Shown piece after piece: positions 35,942 through 44,647 of a stretch of 64,000 nucleotides of DNA; position 1 is the first letter of the stretch, and the number at the start of each line of letters is the position of its first letter. The notes under the pieces are model-generated. The model saw nothing but the letters and a program-made list of their open reading frames with translations, made no database searches and was not told where the DNA came from. A program made the position numbers and the translations under genes. The stretch comes from Acidobacteriota bacterium (GTDB lineage: Bacteria > Acidobacteriota > UBA6911 > JACQSX01): positions 62,001 to 126,000 of the forward strand of contig JACQSX010000033.1 of the NCBI GenBank assembly GCA_016211105.1. Reading direction: 5' to 3'.

Positions 35942-37819
35942 TCAGTTTGAGAGCACAGCCTTCCCAAAGTAGTCCGGAGATTTAAAAAGAGCCCGATCCA
36001 CTGGTCCAAATTCCGGGGCAGCATAGATTACTTGCCCCCCCAAGACCGTCATCAGTATCTTTATGTTGCTCAGCTCCTTTTCAGGAACTTCAAAAAAGTC
36101 CTGATCGACCACGATCAAATCCGCGAATTTGCCGTTCTCTAAAGATCCCACTTCCTTCTCCTTGAGAGCGTAATATGCAGGCCAGATCGTTGACAACCTG
36201 AGAGCGGTTACTCGATCAACTGCTTGCCCTGGGACTAGGGTTTCACATTTCTCCTTACCGATTTCCCCTTCCCCTGGTAGTCGTGGCGTGAAACATGCTT
36301 CACGAGTAATAAATCTCTGCATCGCGGCAAACGGCTTCCCCCCCACTTCAGCCAGAATCGTGTGAACGCCGCCATTGATGAGATCCTTGGCCGGCTGGTG
36401 CCACCTTATGTACTCGGAGTTGTAATTCTTCCTTATATTACTTGGCCAGTTTGGGTTCAACTGATTGGTCATGTGCCCACTGGCCAGCGTCATGATAATT
36501 CCATACTCCTTGAGTTTGGGAATTTGATCCGGCCTTACTAACAGGGTGTGCTCCATGGTGATCCGCTTTCGGCGGATCTCCTCTGCTGTCATCCCCGTTT
36601 CGCGCCGTATCTCGTCAATGATATCGATCAGGATGTCAATGGACTTATCGCCGCCCGCATGATATTCGACAGGTCTTCCATATTGGATTTGGTCCTTCAC
36701 GGTCGCACGCCTGGCCGGGTGATTCAAGAAACAGGTGTCCAGCATCATCTTGCCAAATCTTTCCTTTAACTCCGTGTTCTCAATCGGAAGAGTCGTGCAC
36801 AGACCCGTCGCAGGGGAATCGGTTAACTCTTCGCCAACTCCCATATTGAAAAGGTACTTACTGCCGATTCCCGATATGTCTGGGAATCGCTTGTAGAAAC
36901 CATCCGGGTCGTAATAAGCTGCATAACCATACAGCCAACCAAATCTCAGAGGAAGCTCCCCTTTGCGGTCCAGGATCCCGAACGCATTCAATGGCACCCG
37001 GGTAATGATCGTGCCCGCGGTAGTGATACCTGAGGAGGGAGTAGTACTGATGAGAAACTTCTTGAGTGATTTTGCGAAATCTTCCTCTCTCCCCTTAAAG
37101 ACCACATCTTTTACCACCGTGGCGGACAGGTCCGTCCCGACCCCCTTTACGTCTCGGTCAGAGAAACGTTTCAAACCTGGGAACTCGTGCTCGGTGAGTT
37201 CCCTCGCCTTACTATTGAGTAGAATCTGGCTGTTGGGACCCGATCCCGCTTCGTTCAGCATCACAGGGTTATTCGGGGCTACACGGTCTAAATCCGCATG
37301 CGTAATTTCTTCAAAAAGAATCAACTCGCGGGCTACGTTCCCGGTAGGGTAGACAAGGATCCACTCGCCGGACTTCAGTTCTTTAACCTTTTTCTTTATC
37401 GCTTCTTCAATGTCTTTTTTTGTCTCCGCCATCGTAGGACTGGGGGGAATTCTAATGCCCCTAATTTCCGGGAAGTCCTCGTCCAGATAGTTGGCTAAAT
37501 GCCAGTGCGGGTCGACGATGCCAGGCAGGACCGTTCGCCCTTTCACGTCGACTTTTTTCGTATTCGGTCCCGCCAGCTTGAGTATGTCTTCATTCTTGCC
37601 AAGCGCTAGAATCACATCATCCCTGATGGCCATTGCCTCCACAATCGTATTCTTTTCGTCCACAGTGGCGATTTTTCCATTAAATACAACCCAGCTTGCT
37701 TCTTCCGCGAGAACCGGTCTATAAAACCCTAGCGCTACCGCATACAAAGACACAGTTACTAACGCTACTTTGCCTGCTGCCTTCCATCTGGCTTTGCCAG
37801 CCCCACAAATCGAAAACAT
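35942..37819 (-). CDS. secreted YtcJ-like amidohydrolase (paralogue 2)
   Basis: 625 residues, colinear with the copy at 30299. Signal peptide to about residue 38 (PVLAE), HxH in DPHWHLANY, and VEYHAGGDKSIDILIDIIDEI. The Gly-Ser-Asp position again has Glu (HTILAEVGGKPF), and the four shared cysteines are kept. A GAGGAGGAGG site precedes the ATG. Upstream on the same strand are the PQQ dehydrogenase and an Oar receptor; downstream is the alpha/beta hydrolase. This copy is the one most clearly embedded in a multi-enzyme export set. Confidence 0.88.
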   Translation of the reverse strand: MFSICGAGKARWKAAGKVALVTVSLYAVALGFYRPVLAEEASWVVFNGKIATVDEKNTIVEAMAIRDDVILALGKNEDILKLAGPNTKKVDVKGRTVLPGIVDPHWHLANYLDEDFPEIRGIRIPPSPTMAETKKDIEEAIKKKVKELKSGEWILVYPTGNVARELILFEEITHADLDRVAPNNPVMLNEAGSGPNSQILLNSKARELTEHEFPGLKRFSDRDVKGVGTDLSATVVKDVVFKGREEDFAKSLKKFLISTTPSSGITTAGTIITRVPLNAFGILDRKGELPLRFGWLYGYAAYYDPDGFYKRFPDISGIGSKYLFNMGVGEELTDSPATGLCTTLPIENTELKERFGKMMLDTCFLNHPARRATVKDQIQYGRPVEYHAGGDKSIDILIDIIDEIRRETGMTAEEIRRKRITMEHTLLVRPDQIPKLKEYGIIMTLASGHMTNQLNPNWPSNIRKNYNSEYIRWHQPAKDLINGGVHTILAEVGGKPFAAMQRFITREACFTPRLPGEGEIGKEKCETLVPGQAVDRVTALRLSTIWPAYYALKEKEVGSLENGKFADLIVVDQDFFEVPEKELSNIKILMTVLGGQVIYAAPEFGPVDRALFKSPDYFGKAVLSN

Positions 37820-38051
37820 TCCTCCTCCTCACATGTCCTCAAACTGCTGATTGTAACACTCGATATCCCAAGCAGGTCGGCGGCGCCCTCTTCTCAGGGA
37901 TGGCTCCTGGCGGCACACGTTTGCTCCGACTGCTCCCAGAAAAGCCAGACAATGCCGCTTGGCTACGCCCATCAGGCACCGACCGGATTCAAAACGGGGC
38001 GGATTATTACATCTTCCTTCGCTTCCGTCAATTATCGGTTTGTTCACATAC

Positions 38052-39977
38052 TCAATTCGTTCGCATTCGATTCGCCTCTGTAAGAATCACCGGCATCGTG
38101 GATAGCAGACCATCTTCTAACAATAAGGCCATGACACTGGCTTCGCCAACTCCTTGCACGAACACCACAAGGGAACCATCGGAAAGAGCCGCAGCATCTT
38201 TGAAACCTATTTGGCTTACCAACAGCGCCACTTGGGCCTTGGCTGGAAGCGGATTCAACTGAGGTAGATCCGCCGTCTCGATTACCGCCCCGTCGCGACG
38301 GATCAAAGCAATGCGAAGGTTCAAATCGGTGTCACCGGGGTTGGCAATCGCCACAGCGATCTCTGCCGGGGCTACCGTCGTGACAGGGATAGTAAATCGG
38401 CTGGAAAACTGCGCGTCTAAAACAGTAGCCAGAGCCCTTAATTGGCCTGCAGTGCTGAAACGGAAGGTAACAGCGGAGGCCATCGTAGGAACGGATCGAA
38501 GCAGCGCCATCCCCGATGTGGCTCCAGGGGTGACACCGCTGGTCCGTAGTACCCGGGTTGCACCCGCAGGTACCTGGATGGGAAAAGAGCTGCCGGTGCT
38601 CAAACCGACCAAAGTGATTTGGCGAGGCGTACCCTCCAGACGGAAGAAATCCAACGTCGCTTCTGAAGTGAAGCTGCTCGTGTTGGTAAAAGTAAACGTG
38701 GTCGTGTAGCCTCCCCCGTCAGGAACATGGGGAAAAGCGTGAGTCGAGCCGAACATCATACGGCGAATCGAGCCAGTCGCTCCCCCGTAGTCGACGACAT
38801 ATAGTTCTCCTTGTTCGTCCTCTCCGAAGGAACTGATTGGAAAATTTGTGCGCAGGATTTCTTTTCGTTTCCAAGTATCCGGACCTGCTTCCACGAGCGA
38901 CCAGATACGAGACGACGAAAGGTCGCCAAAGATATAGGCGCCCCTCAGTGAAGTCTCCTGGAGTCCTCGGTAGACATAACCGCCAATCACAGCCGTGCCT
39001 TCATCAGGATTCTTGTATTCGGCAATAGGAAACAGCAGGCCCGCCCGATTACAATCCGAGGAAGGAGAAAAGCAGGCGCTCCCTTCCATAATCCTCCATC
39101 CATAGTTGCTTCCTCTGACAATCATATCGACTTCTTCCCGCGCAGATTGCCCCACATCGCCCAGCAATAAACGCCCGGTCAGGCGGTCAAAAGAAAACCT
39201 CCAGGGATTGCGCAGCCCATACGTCCAGATCTCGCCTCGGGCGCCGGGGCGATCCACAAACGGATTATCCAGCGGAATCGCATAAGGCGTGCCGCGATCG
39301 ACATCAATCCGGAGCACCTTGCCCAGCAGCGTGTCGGTGCGCTGGCCGTTGTCGAAAGGGTCGCCGGCCGAGCCGCCATCCCCGCTGCCGATGTACAAGT
39401 ACCCGTCGGGTCCGAATGCGATCATGCCGCCGTTATGGTTTTCAAACGGTTGGCCAAATTCCAGGATGACCCGTTCGCTGGAATCGGCGACATCAGGATT
39501 GATCGTCGAGGCTCGGTACTCCGCGATCACGGTTTGCAGCAACCCCGCGCTGCTTCGGGTGTAATTGACGAAAAAGCGGCCGTTACTTCTAAAACTGGGA
39601 TGAAAGGCCAACCCGAGCAAGCCCTTTTCTCCTAAGGACTCCACTCGCGCAGTGATGTCAAGGAAAGGCCTCGGTAGGACTTGACCGTCTCTGAAAACGA
39701 GAATTCGGCCATCCTGCTCAACAATGAACAGACGACCGCTTCCATCTCCGGCATGCGTGACAAACACCGGCTGCCAAACACCACTGGCGACGACCTGCAG
39801 TCTCACTAGGGGATCCGATGCGGCGGCCCGCAACGGACAAGTGACGAGAAGAAACCATACTTCCGTCCAGCGCCAGAGAGACCCGAAGCACTTTCGTCCT
39901 TTGCCTTTAAGGAACTTTGGAGACAAGGCCCGCGATTCTCCTTCCCTATCTTTAACTGCAAGATAGTTGTTGCCCAC
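38052..39977 (-). CDS. PQQ-dependent sugar dehydrogenase fused to beta-domain
   Basis: 641 residues from a GTG at 39977; a TTG at 39926 with GGAG upstream is a plausible later start. Signal-like segment EVWFLLVTCPLRAAA. Residues ~60-400 are a soluble glucose/sorbosone dehydrogenase beta-propeller: GSGRLFIVEQDGRI, GEKGLLGLAFHPSF, catalytic-type His in FENHNGGMIAFGPDG, GSGDGGSAGDPFDN, WTYGLRNPWRFSFD. It probably uses PQQ and calcium to oxidise a sugar or alcohol in the periplasm. The last ~240 residues are a beta-domain also found alone at 32822 (PDGGGYTTTFTFTN ... LLSTMPVI). The fusion is unusual. Confidence 0.85.
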   Translation of the reverse strand: MGNNYLAVKDREGESRALSPKFLKGKGRKCFGSLWRWTEVWFLLVTCPLRAAASDPLVRLQVVASGVWQPVFVTHAGDGSGRLFIVEQDGRILVFRDGQVLPRPFLDITARVESLGEKGLLGLAFHPSFRSNGRFFVNYTRSSAGLLQTVIAEYRASTINPDVADSSERVILEFGQPFENHNGGMIAFGPDGYLYIGSGDGGSAGDPFDNGQRTDTLLGKVLRIDVDRGTPYAIPLDNPFVDRPGARGEIWTYGLRNPWRFSFDRLTGRLLLGDVGQSAREEVDMIVRGSNYGWRIMEGSACFSPSSDCNRAGLLFPIAEYKNPDEGTAVIGGYVYRGLQETSLRGAYIFGDLSSSRIWSLVEAGPDTWKRKEILRTNFPISSFGEDEQGELYVVDYGGATGSIRRMMFGSTHAFPHVPDGGGYTTTFTFTNTSSFTSEATLDFFRLEGTPRQITLVGLSTGSSFPIQVPAGATRVLRTSGVTPGATSGMALLRSVPTMASAVTFRFSTAGQLRALATVLDAQFSSRFTIPVTTVAPAEIAVAIANPGDTDLNLRIALIRRDGAVIETADLPQLNPLPAKAQVALLVSQIGFKDAAALSDGSLVVFVQGVGEASVMALLLEDGLLSTMPVILTEANRMRTN

Positions 39978-40031
39978 ATCTCCCGGCTCAGGCGACCAGC
40001 CGGGAGTGAAGGCACGTCCGAAAAATCGAAA

Positions 40032-43000
40032 CTAGAAGGTGATCTTCAGCCCAAATTGAATCTGGCGTTCCGTTGTCGTCGTTCTTGTAATCCGGCCGGC
40101 AGCTCCCTGAGACCGACCACGCCCGTCGAAGACGCTCAACGAGGGAGAAGCAAAATTCGGCCGGTTAAAAATATTGAAGAACTCGGACCGAAATTCCACT
40201 TCCCCCTTCTCCCCCAGCAGGCGAAATGGCGTTTTCTTCATCAGCGAAAAATCCAGGGTGGCCCTCCCTGGGCCTATCAATGTGTTTCTTCCAACATTTC
40301 CATAGAAATTACGCGACGGCAGCGCAAACTGTGTGGGATCGAAGTAGCGATCCGGCCCGCCCAGGACAGGACTGTTGTTGCCCCCCGGAATCAGATCCGG
40401 TGTGTAGGTCTGACCTTGTCCTTGAGCCGCATCAAACACCCATCCACTGCCCAATGCGACCGTCAGAGGGGGGCCACTGGATAGGCTCAAAATCCCATTC
40501 AGTTGCCAACCTTTCACCAGTTGTACCGCCCAGACGTCACCCGCCGGCCCTGGAATAGCCCAGGAGCCATTAATAACCACACTGTGACGAACATCAAACT
40601 CAGACAAACCACGCATGCTATCCGGGTCATCGATGGTTCCCTGGTACGTTCCGCCGGGAAACTCCGTGCTATTGCTCACCGTCGAGATGTCATCGATCGA
40701 CCTGGCTAAAGTATAGGAACCCTGCAGGGAAAATCCCTCGGCAAATTGCCGGCTTACCTTCAACACCATTCCGTGGTAAAAAGAGTTCGCTCTGGCGGTC
40801 CGCACCTCAATCCCCTCAAAGGCGGGATTTCTGGTAGGAGTTCCCTGCCGGAAAAAACGCCTCCCGTCAGGTAAGATCTCCGGTTGTGCAATATCGTACT
40901 GGTCAATTCTCCCCAGTTTGACTCCACGCGAGCCGATGTAACCGATGGTGGCCACCGTCCCGGGAACAATCTCCCTTTGAATGTTCAGGTTCCATTTCAT
41001 CAGGTAAGGATTGTTGATGCCGTCCCAAGGGAAGTTGAACACTTGCAGGGGAACATCGATCCCCGGTTGGGGAAGACGCGCGCCGAAAGGATGAGGAAAC
41101 GAAGGTCGCGTCACTCCCACGGTCGCGGCCGGAAGCATACGAAATGCCGGCTGTTGGAACCAGACCATGGCAATCTGATCATGGAATACTCCAAAGGCGG
41201 ATCGGATCGCCGTCTTTCCATCGCCGGAAGGATCCCAAGAAAACCCGATCCGAGGATCAAAGTTTCGCAGGGACGGATTGGGAAAATAGGGCTCGCCGAA
41301 GCTCAATTCCCTGTCACTATTGAAGCGCAGGTTGCTGATCTTGTTGTTGACTTCATTGGGAACCGTGATGAACTCATAACGCAGCCCCAGGTTAAGCGCA
41401 AAATTGGAACGAAGCTGCATATCATCCTGCACATAAAATGCCATCACCCAGTTTCTCAGCCCCCGGCGCGAATCGGCCGTGGGAAGCTGCGCTTCTATTT
41501 GTCGCGGGTTGGCCTGCAGGAAATCCACCAGCGAATCGAAACTCCAACGACCTCCGTAACGAGAGACAGACAAGCCATTATATTGGTATCGCTTAATGTC
41601 CGTGCCCATCTTCCAGGAATGTCTCCCTGAGTCATATGTGATGGCGTCATTGAAGTGAAAAAGGTTTTGCACAAACTCGCGAGGACGGCTGTCATCCGGA
41701 TTCACACTGCCGAGCCCGGAGACACCCAGATCCCCAATCTCGCCTGCTTCAGGAATGAAGTACAACGAGGGATCCGTGGGAAGATCCACCTGATTGACAT
41801 CCCCCTGCCGGGAACGCACCAGAGAAAAGCGGGCGACGTTGAGCAGATGTGGCGTAATAATCGCCTTTTCTTCCAGCGTCGCATATTGGTTCCGGGTAAA
41901 ATACTTGCCCCACGAACGGGTATTGAAATCCTTTAGCGCTGTGGCGTTATCGAATGTGTAGCGTACCGAAAAGGAATGATCCTGCGAGAAATTGTGGTCC
42001 ACCTTCCCAACAACATAGTTTTCGTCGGTCGGTTCGCTAAATGAATAGATGTACTCGCCGCGGCCGTCTCCGAAGTCCCGGCCGTTCGGCAGAGGCCATA
42101 AACTAAGATAGGGCTTTACGGACTCCGCCACCTGGACAGGGGGCAGTCCAGGTAAAATCCCTTGGCGCGCTGCGGCGGTGGGCACGTTGATCCGCGCTGT
42201 CTGGCCCAATCGATCGCGCAGTCCCTCATAGTTGGCAAAAAAGAAGGTCTGATCCTTGACAATCGGTCCTCCGATGGAACCCCCGAACTGATTGCGAACG
42301 AAGGGATCCTTCTCCCGGGCAAAGAAGTTGCGCGCGTCCAGATTGTCGTTGCGGTGAAATTCAAACAGGCTGCCGTGAAACTCATTGGTCCCTGATTTGG
42401 TGATCGCGGTGATCACCCCACCTCCGGCGCGCCCATATTCGGCGCTAAAGTTGGTCGTCAACATCTTGAACTCGCGCACCGAATCGACTCCCAGCGTCAC
42501 ACCGGAAATACTGCCCGGCATTTTGTTGCGGTGATCGTTAATGTCGGCACCGTCCAATAGGAAACTGTTGGACGTCGGGCGAGAACCCGCCACGGTAATG
42601 TTCATCCCAAAACCGCGAATGGTGCTGATCGTTGCAGTCGAGGCCTTAATGGCGTTCGCCACGCCTGCTTCGAGCAACGTCAGTTGGACAAAGTCCCTTC
42701 CGTTGAGAGGCAAATCTCCGATCGACTGCGTCGTGACAACTCCCGCCAGCGTTGCCTCGCGCGTTTCCACCAGCGACACCTCTCCGGTGACCGTCACCTG
42801 CTCGCTTACCTCCCCCACTTTCAAGGTAAGATCCACCACCGCGCTTCTTCCGACGGTGAGCTGAATCCCCCTGCGGATCGAGGTCTGGAAACCAGCCAGT
42901 TCGGCCTTGACTTCATAGCTGCCAACCTCCAGCTCCGGAGTACGATATCGACCGGCGTCGTCACTGATGGCTGTTCGCGAGACACCTGTGTCCAGATTGG

Positions 43001-43151
43001 TTATCGTGATGGTCACCCCGGGCACCACCGCGTCACTCTCATCGGCCACCCTTCCTGTAATGGATGCCGTGGTCCCCTGAGCCAGTCCTATTGGAATGAA
43101 TGCAATGAATAGCAAACTGATCACCAATAAACCCTTGTAGCTGTGGATCAT
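40032..43151 (-). CDS. Oar-type TonB-dependent receptor (2)
   Basis: 1,039 residues: signal peptide (ending IGLAQ), carboxypeptidase-regulatory-like domain (GRVADESDAVVPGVTITITN), plug (LPLNGRDFVQL; FLLDGADINDHRNKMPG), and large barrel ending QFGLKITF. It is closest by eye to receptor 1 at 16435, with long identical stretches in plug and barrel, which suggests duplication. AGGAGGAACG precedes the ATG. Heads a minus-strand run of PQQ dehydrogenase, amidohydrolase and alpha/beta hydrolase; the first gap is 54 bases. Confidence 0.94.
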   Translation of the reverse strand: MIHSYKGLLVISLLFIAFIPIGLAQGTTASITGRVADESDAVVPGVTITITNLDTGVSRTAISDDAGRYRTPELEVGSYEVKAELAGFQTSIRRGIQLTVGRSAVVDLTLKVGEVSEQVTVTGEVSLVETREATLAGVVTTQSIGDLPLNGRDFVQLTLLEAGVANAIKASTATISTIRGFGMNITVAGSRPTSNSFLLDGADINDHRNKMPGSISGVTLGVDSVREFKMLTTNFSAEYGRAGGGVITAITKSGTNEFHGSLFEFHRNDNLDARNFFAREKDPFVRNQFGGSIGGPIVKDQTFFFANYEGLRDRLGQTARINVPTAAARQGILPGLPPVQVAESVKPYLSLWPLPNGRDFGDGRGEYIYSFSEPTDENYVVGKVDHNFSQDHSFSVRYTFDNATALKDFNTRSWGKYFTRNQYATLEEKAIITPHLLNVARFSLVRSRQGDVNQVDLPTDPSLYFIPEAGEIGDLGVSGLGSVNPDDSRPREFVQNLFHFNDAITYDSGRHSWKMGTDIKRYQYNGLSVSRYGGRWSFDSLVDFLQANPRQIEAQLPTADSRRGLRNWVMAFYVQDDMQLRSNFALNLGLRYEFITVPNEVNNKISNLRFNSDRELSFGEPYFPNPSLRNFDPRIGFSWDPSGDGKTAIRSAFGVFHDQIAMVWFQQPAFRMLPAATVGVTRPSFPHPFGARLPQPGIDVPLQVFNFPWDGINNPYLMKWNLNIQREIVPGTVATIGYIGSRGVKLGRIDQYDIAQPEILPDGRRFFRQGTPTRNPAFEGIEVRTARANSFYHGMVLKVSRQFAEGFSLQGSYTLARSIDDISTVSNSTEFPGGTYQGTIDDPDSMRGLSEFDVRHSVVINGSWAIPGPAGDVWAVQLVKGWQLNGILSLSSGPPLTVALGSGWVFDAAQGQGQTYTPDLIPGGNNSPVLGGPDRYFDPTQFALPSRNFYGNVGRNTLIGPGRATLDFSLMKKTPFRLLGEKGEVEFRSEFFNIFNRPNFASPSLSVFDGRGRSQGAAGRITRTTTTERQIQFGLKITF

Positions 43152-44647
43152 CGTTCCTCCTGCGAATAAGCGTGAATCTTACTGACGCGCCAGTTCGTAT
43201 GTCAAGCGACGGAATTGCATTGCCTTCTGTCGGTAACAAATGAGATGTCCGCTGTCTGTAGTGGTGAAATGCTCACTGCTGCGCGCTTGTTTTGCATTGG
43301 TAACCTTCCTACACTAAGGCCAGAACTTGCCTCTTCACGCTAGCAATCCTTGTGCCAGTAGAACTTTGTTGAGAATAAAGGATTTAAGGTGCTTTGGAAG
43401 CTCCGATTTCCAAAATTGTGAATTCTCCAATCCAATTAATCATAGCGGGAAACCAAACGTGCGGTGACTCCGTTTGGAGGGCCAGCTGTTCTACTGGACA
43501 GGATCTTATCGTATGTTTTTCTAACTTCGCCGAAGTTGCAAATAAATCCTGCAACCTGACCTGAAAAACCCAGTTGAAACCTAATTTTCATGATGCAAAC
43601 CGCAGGTCAACTTCGGAATTCGGGTTCGGGGGGACAACTTTCCGGCAGCGCGTGCTGGAATCTGAGCGGCCACTTTAGCTTAGCACCCTGGGTATTTTTT
43701 ACAGTCTTGAGTGGCAAATTTTTCTGTAGCCTGCGGCGCAAGGGGTGTTACCGAAAACTGAGCCGTGCGTGCAGGGAGCCGGTGAAGATTTTGGGTCTCC
43801 TCCTCGCCGATTGATTGAGTATGCCAAGATTGGCCGGGATCTCCCCCTTTGAGACTCGCACTGTTGGTCCTGTTTTGGGGAGCATACGGAAAAATCCTGC
43901 CGCCATTTACAGCACAGGGTCCTTTCAAACCTGTCAAATCCTCGAGGTGCTCCCTCACGCTCACGGATCAGCCTCTGCTGCTGGGCCAAGAAATCTCAAA
44001 AATTTTTCCAGGCATGCCGCGCTCTGGCGCAAGGTGGAAAACGGTACCAGTATTGCGTACACTCGCCGGGAATATGCCATAGAAGCGCCTTGCAACTTGA
44101 TGGCAAGCAACGTTGACAGCCAGTTTCTCAACAGGGACTTTTATGTTTTCACGCAAGAGGACGTTTTTGTCGGGGGAGATTACCTTATGAATTGTCAGCA
44201 CTTAGATCTCCGCGCCTGCAAAGACGCAGCCGTCGCGTATCGAACAAACTACCTTCTGTAATTGACCCCGAGGCGCTGATTCGGTATAGTGCGCCAACAA
44301 ATTTAGTGAGTAAATCGATCGTGGATCGATTTGAAACTTTATGAGCGATCGGCGAAAAAGGAACAGGAAGACGGTTTAGATAATCCAAAGCGGTTGGATT
44401 ACGTTGGTTTACTGATTGTTTGGAACGCAAGGATCCGTTTCAACGTAAATCCATTCGGTGGATCCATGGGTTGGCCGATCGTCGGTTTTTGGCTCTTTAG
44501 AGAAAGCGGCGCTACGAACACGCAGCCCATCTTGTGAATCGCAGTGCGATGATGATTTGAGTTAACGCAATTGGCGCATTTGATAACGGACACGTGGAGA
44601 TTTGCGAGTCTAACGAACCTTTTTTAAAACAATCTTTGGAGGCAACC
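43152..44647. other. long region without supported gene
   Basis: About 1.5 kb between the divergent receptor and amidohydrolase 3. Several open frames of 60-150 codons exist on both strands, but none has a good ribosome site, domain or homologue I recognise. It contains palindromes: AACTTCG-C-CGAAGTT at 43523-43537, TTGCA/TGCAA arms at 43536-43554, and the larger one at 44312-44332. It is probably regulatory plus decayed sequence. Confidence 0.5.
44312..44332. promoter_or_regulatory. perfect 21-base palindrome, candidate operator
   Basis: Arms AAATCGATC and GATCGATTT pair perfectly around a GTG centre. It lies about 315 bases upstream of the amidohydrolase start at 44648. Symmetry and size fit the site of a dimeric repressor, but no regulator is adjacent. 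Confidence 0.4.

Noticed and set aside
43590-44261. Two successive plus-strand open frames in the gene-free region
   Set aside because: The amino acid composition and lack of any motif or ribosome site do not support coding.
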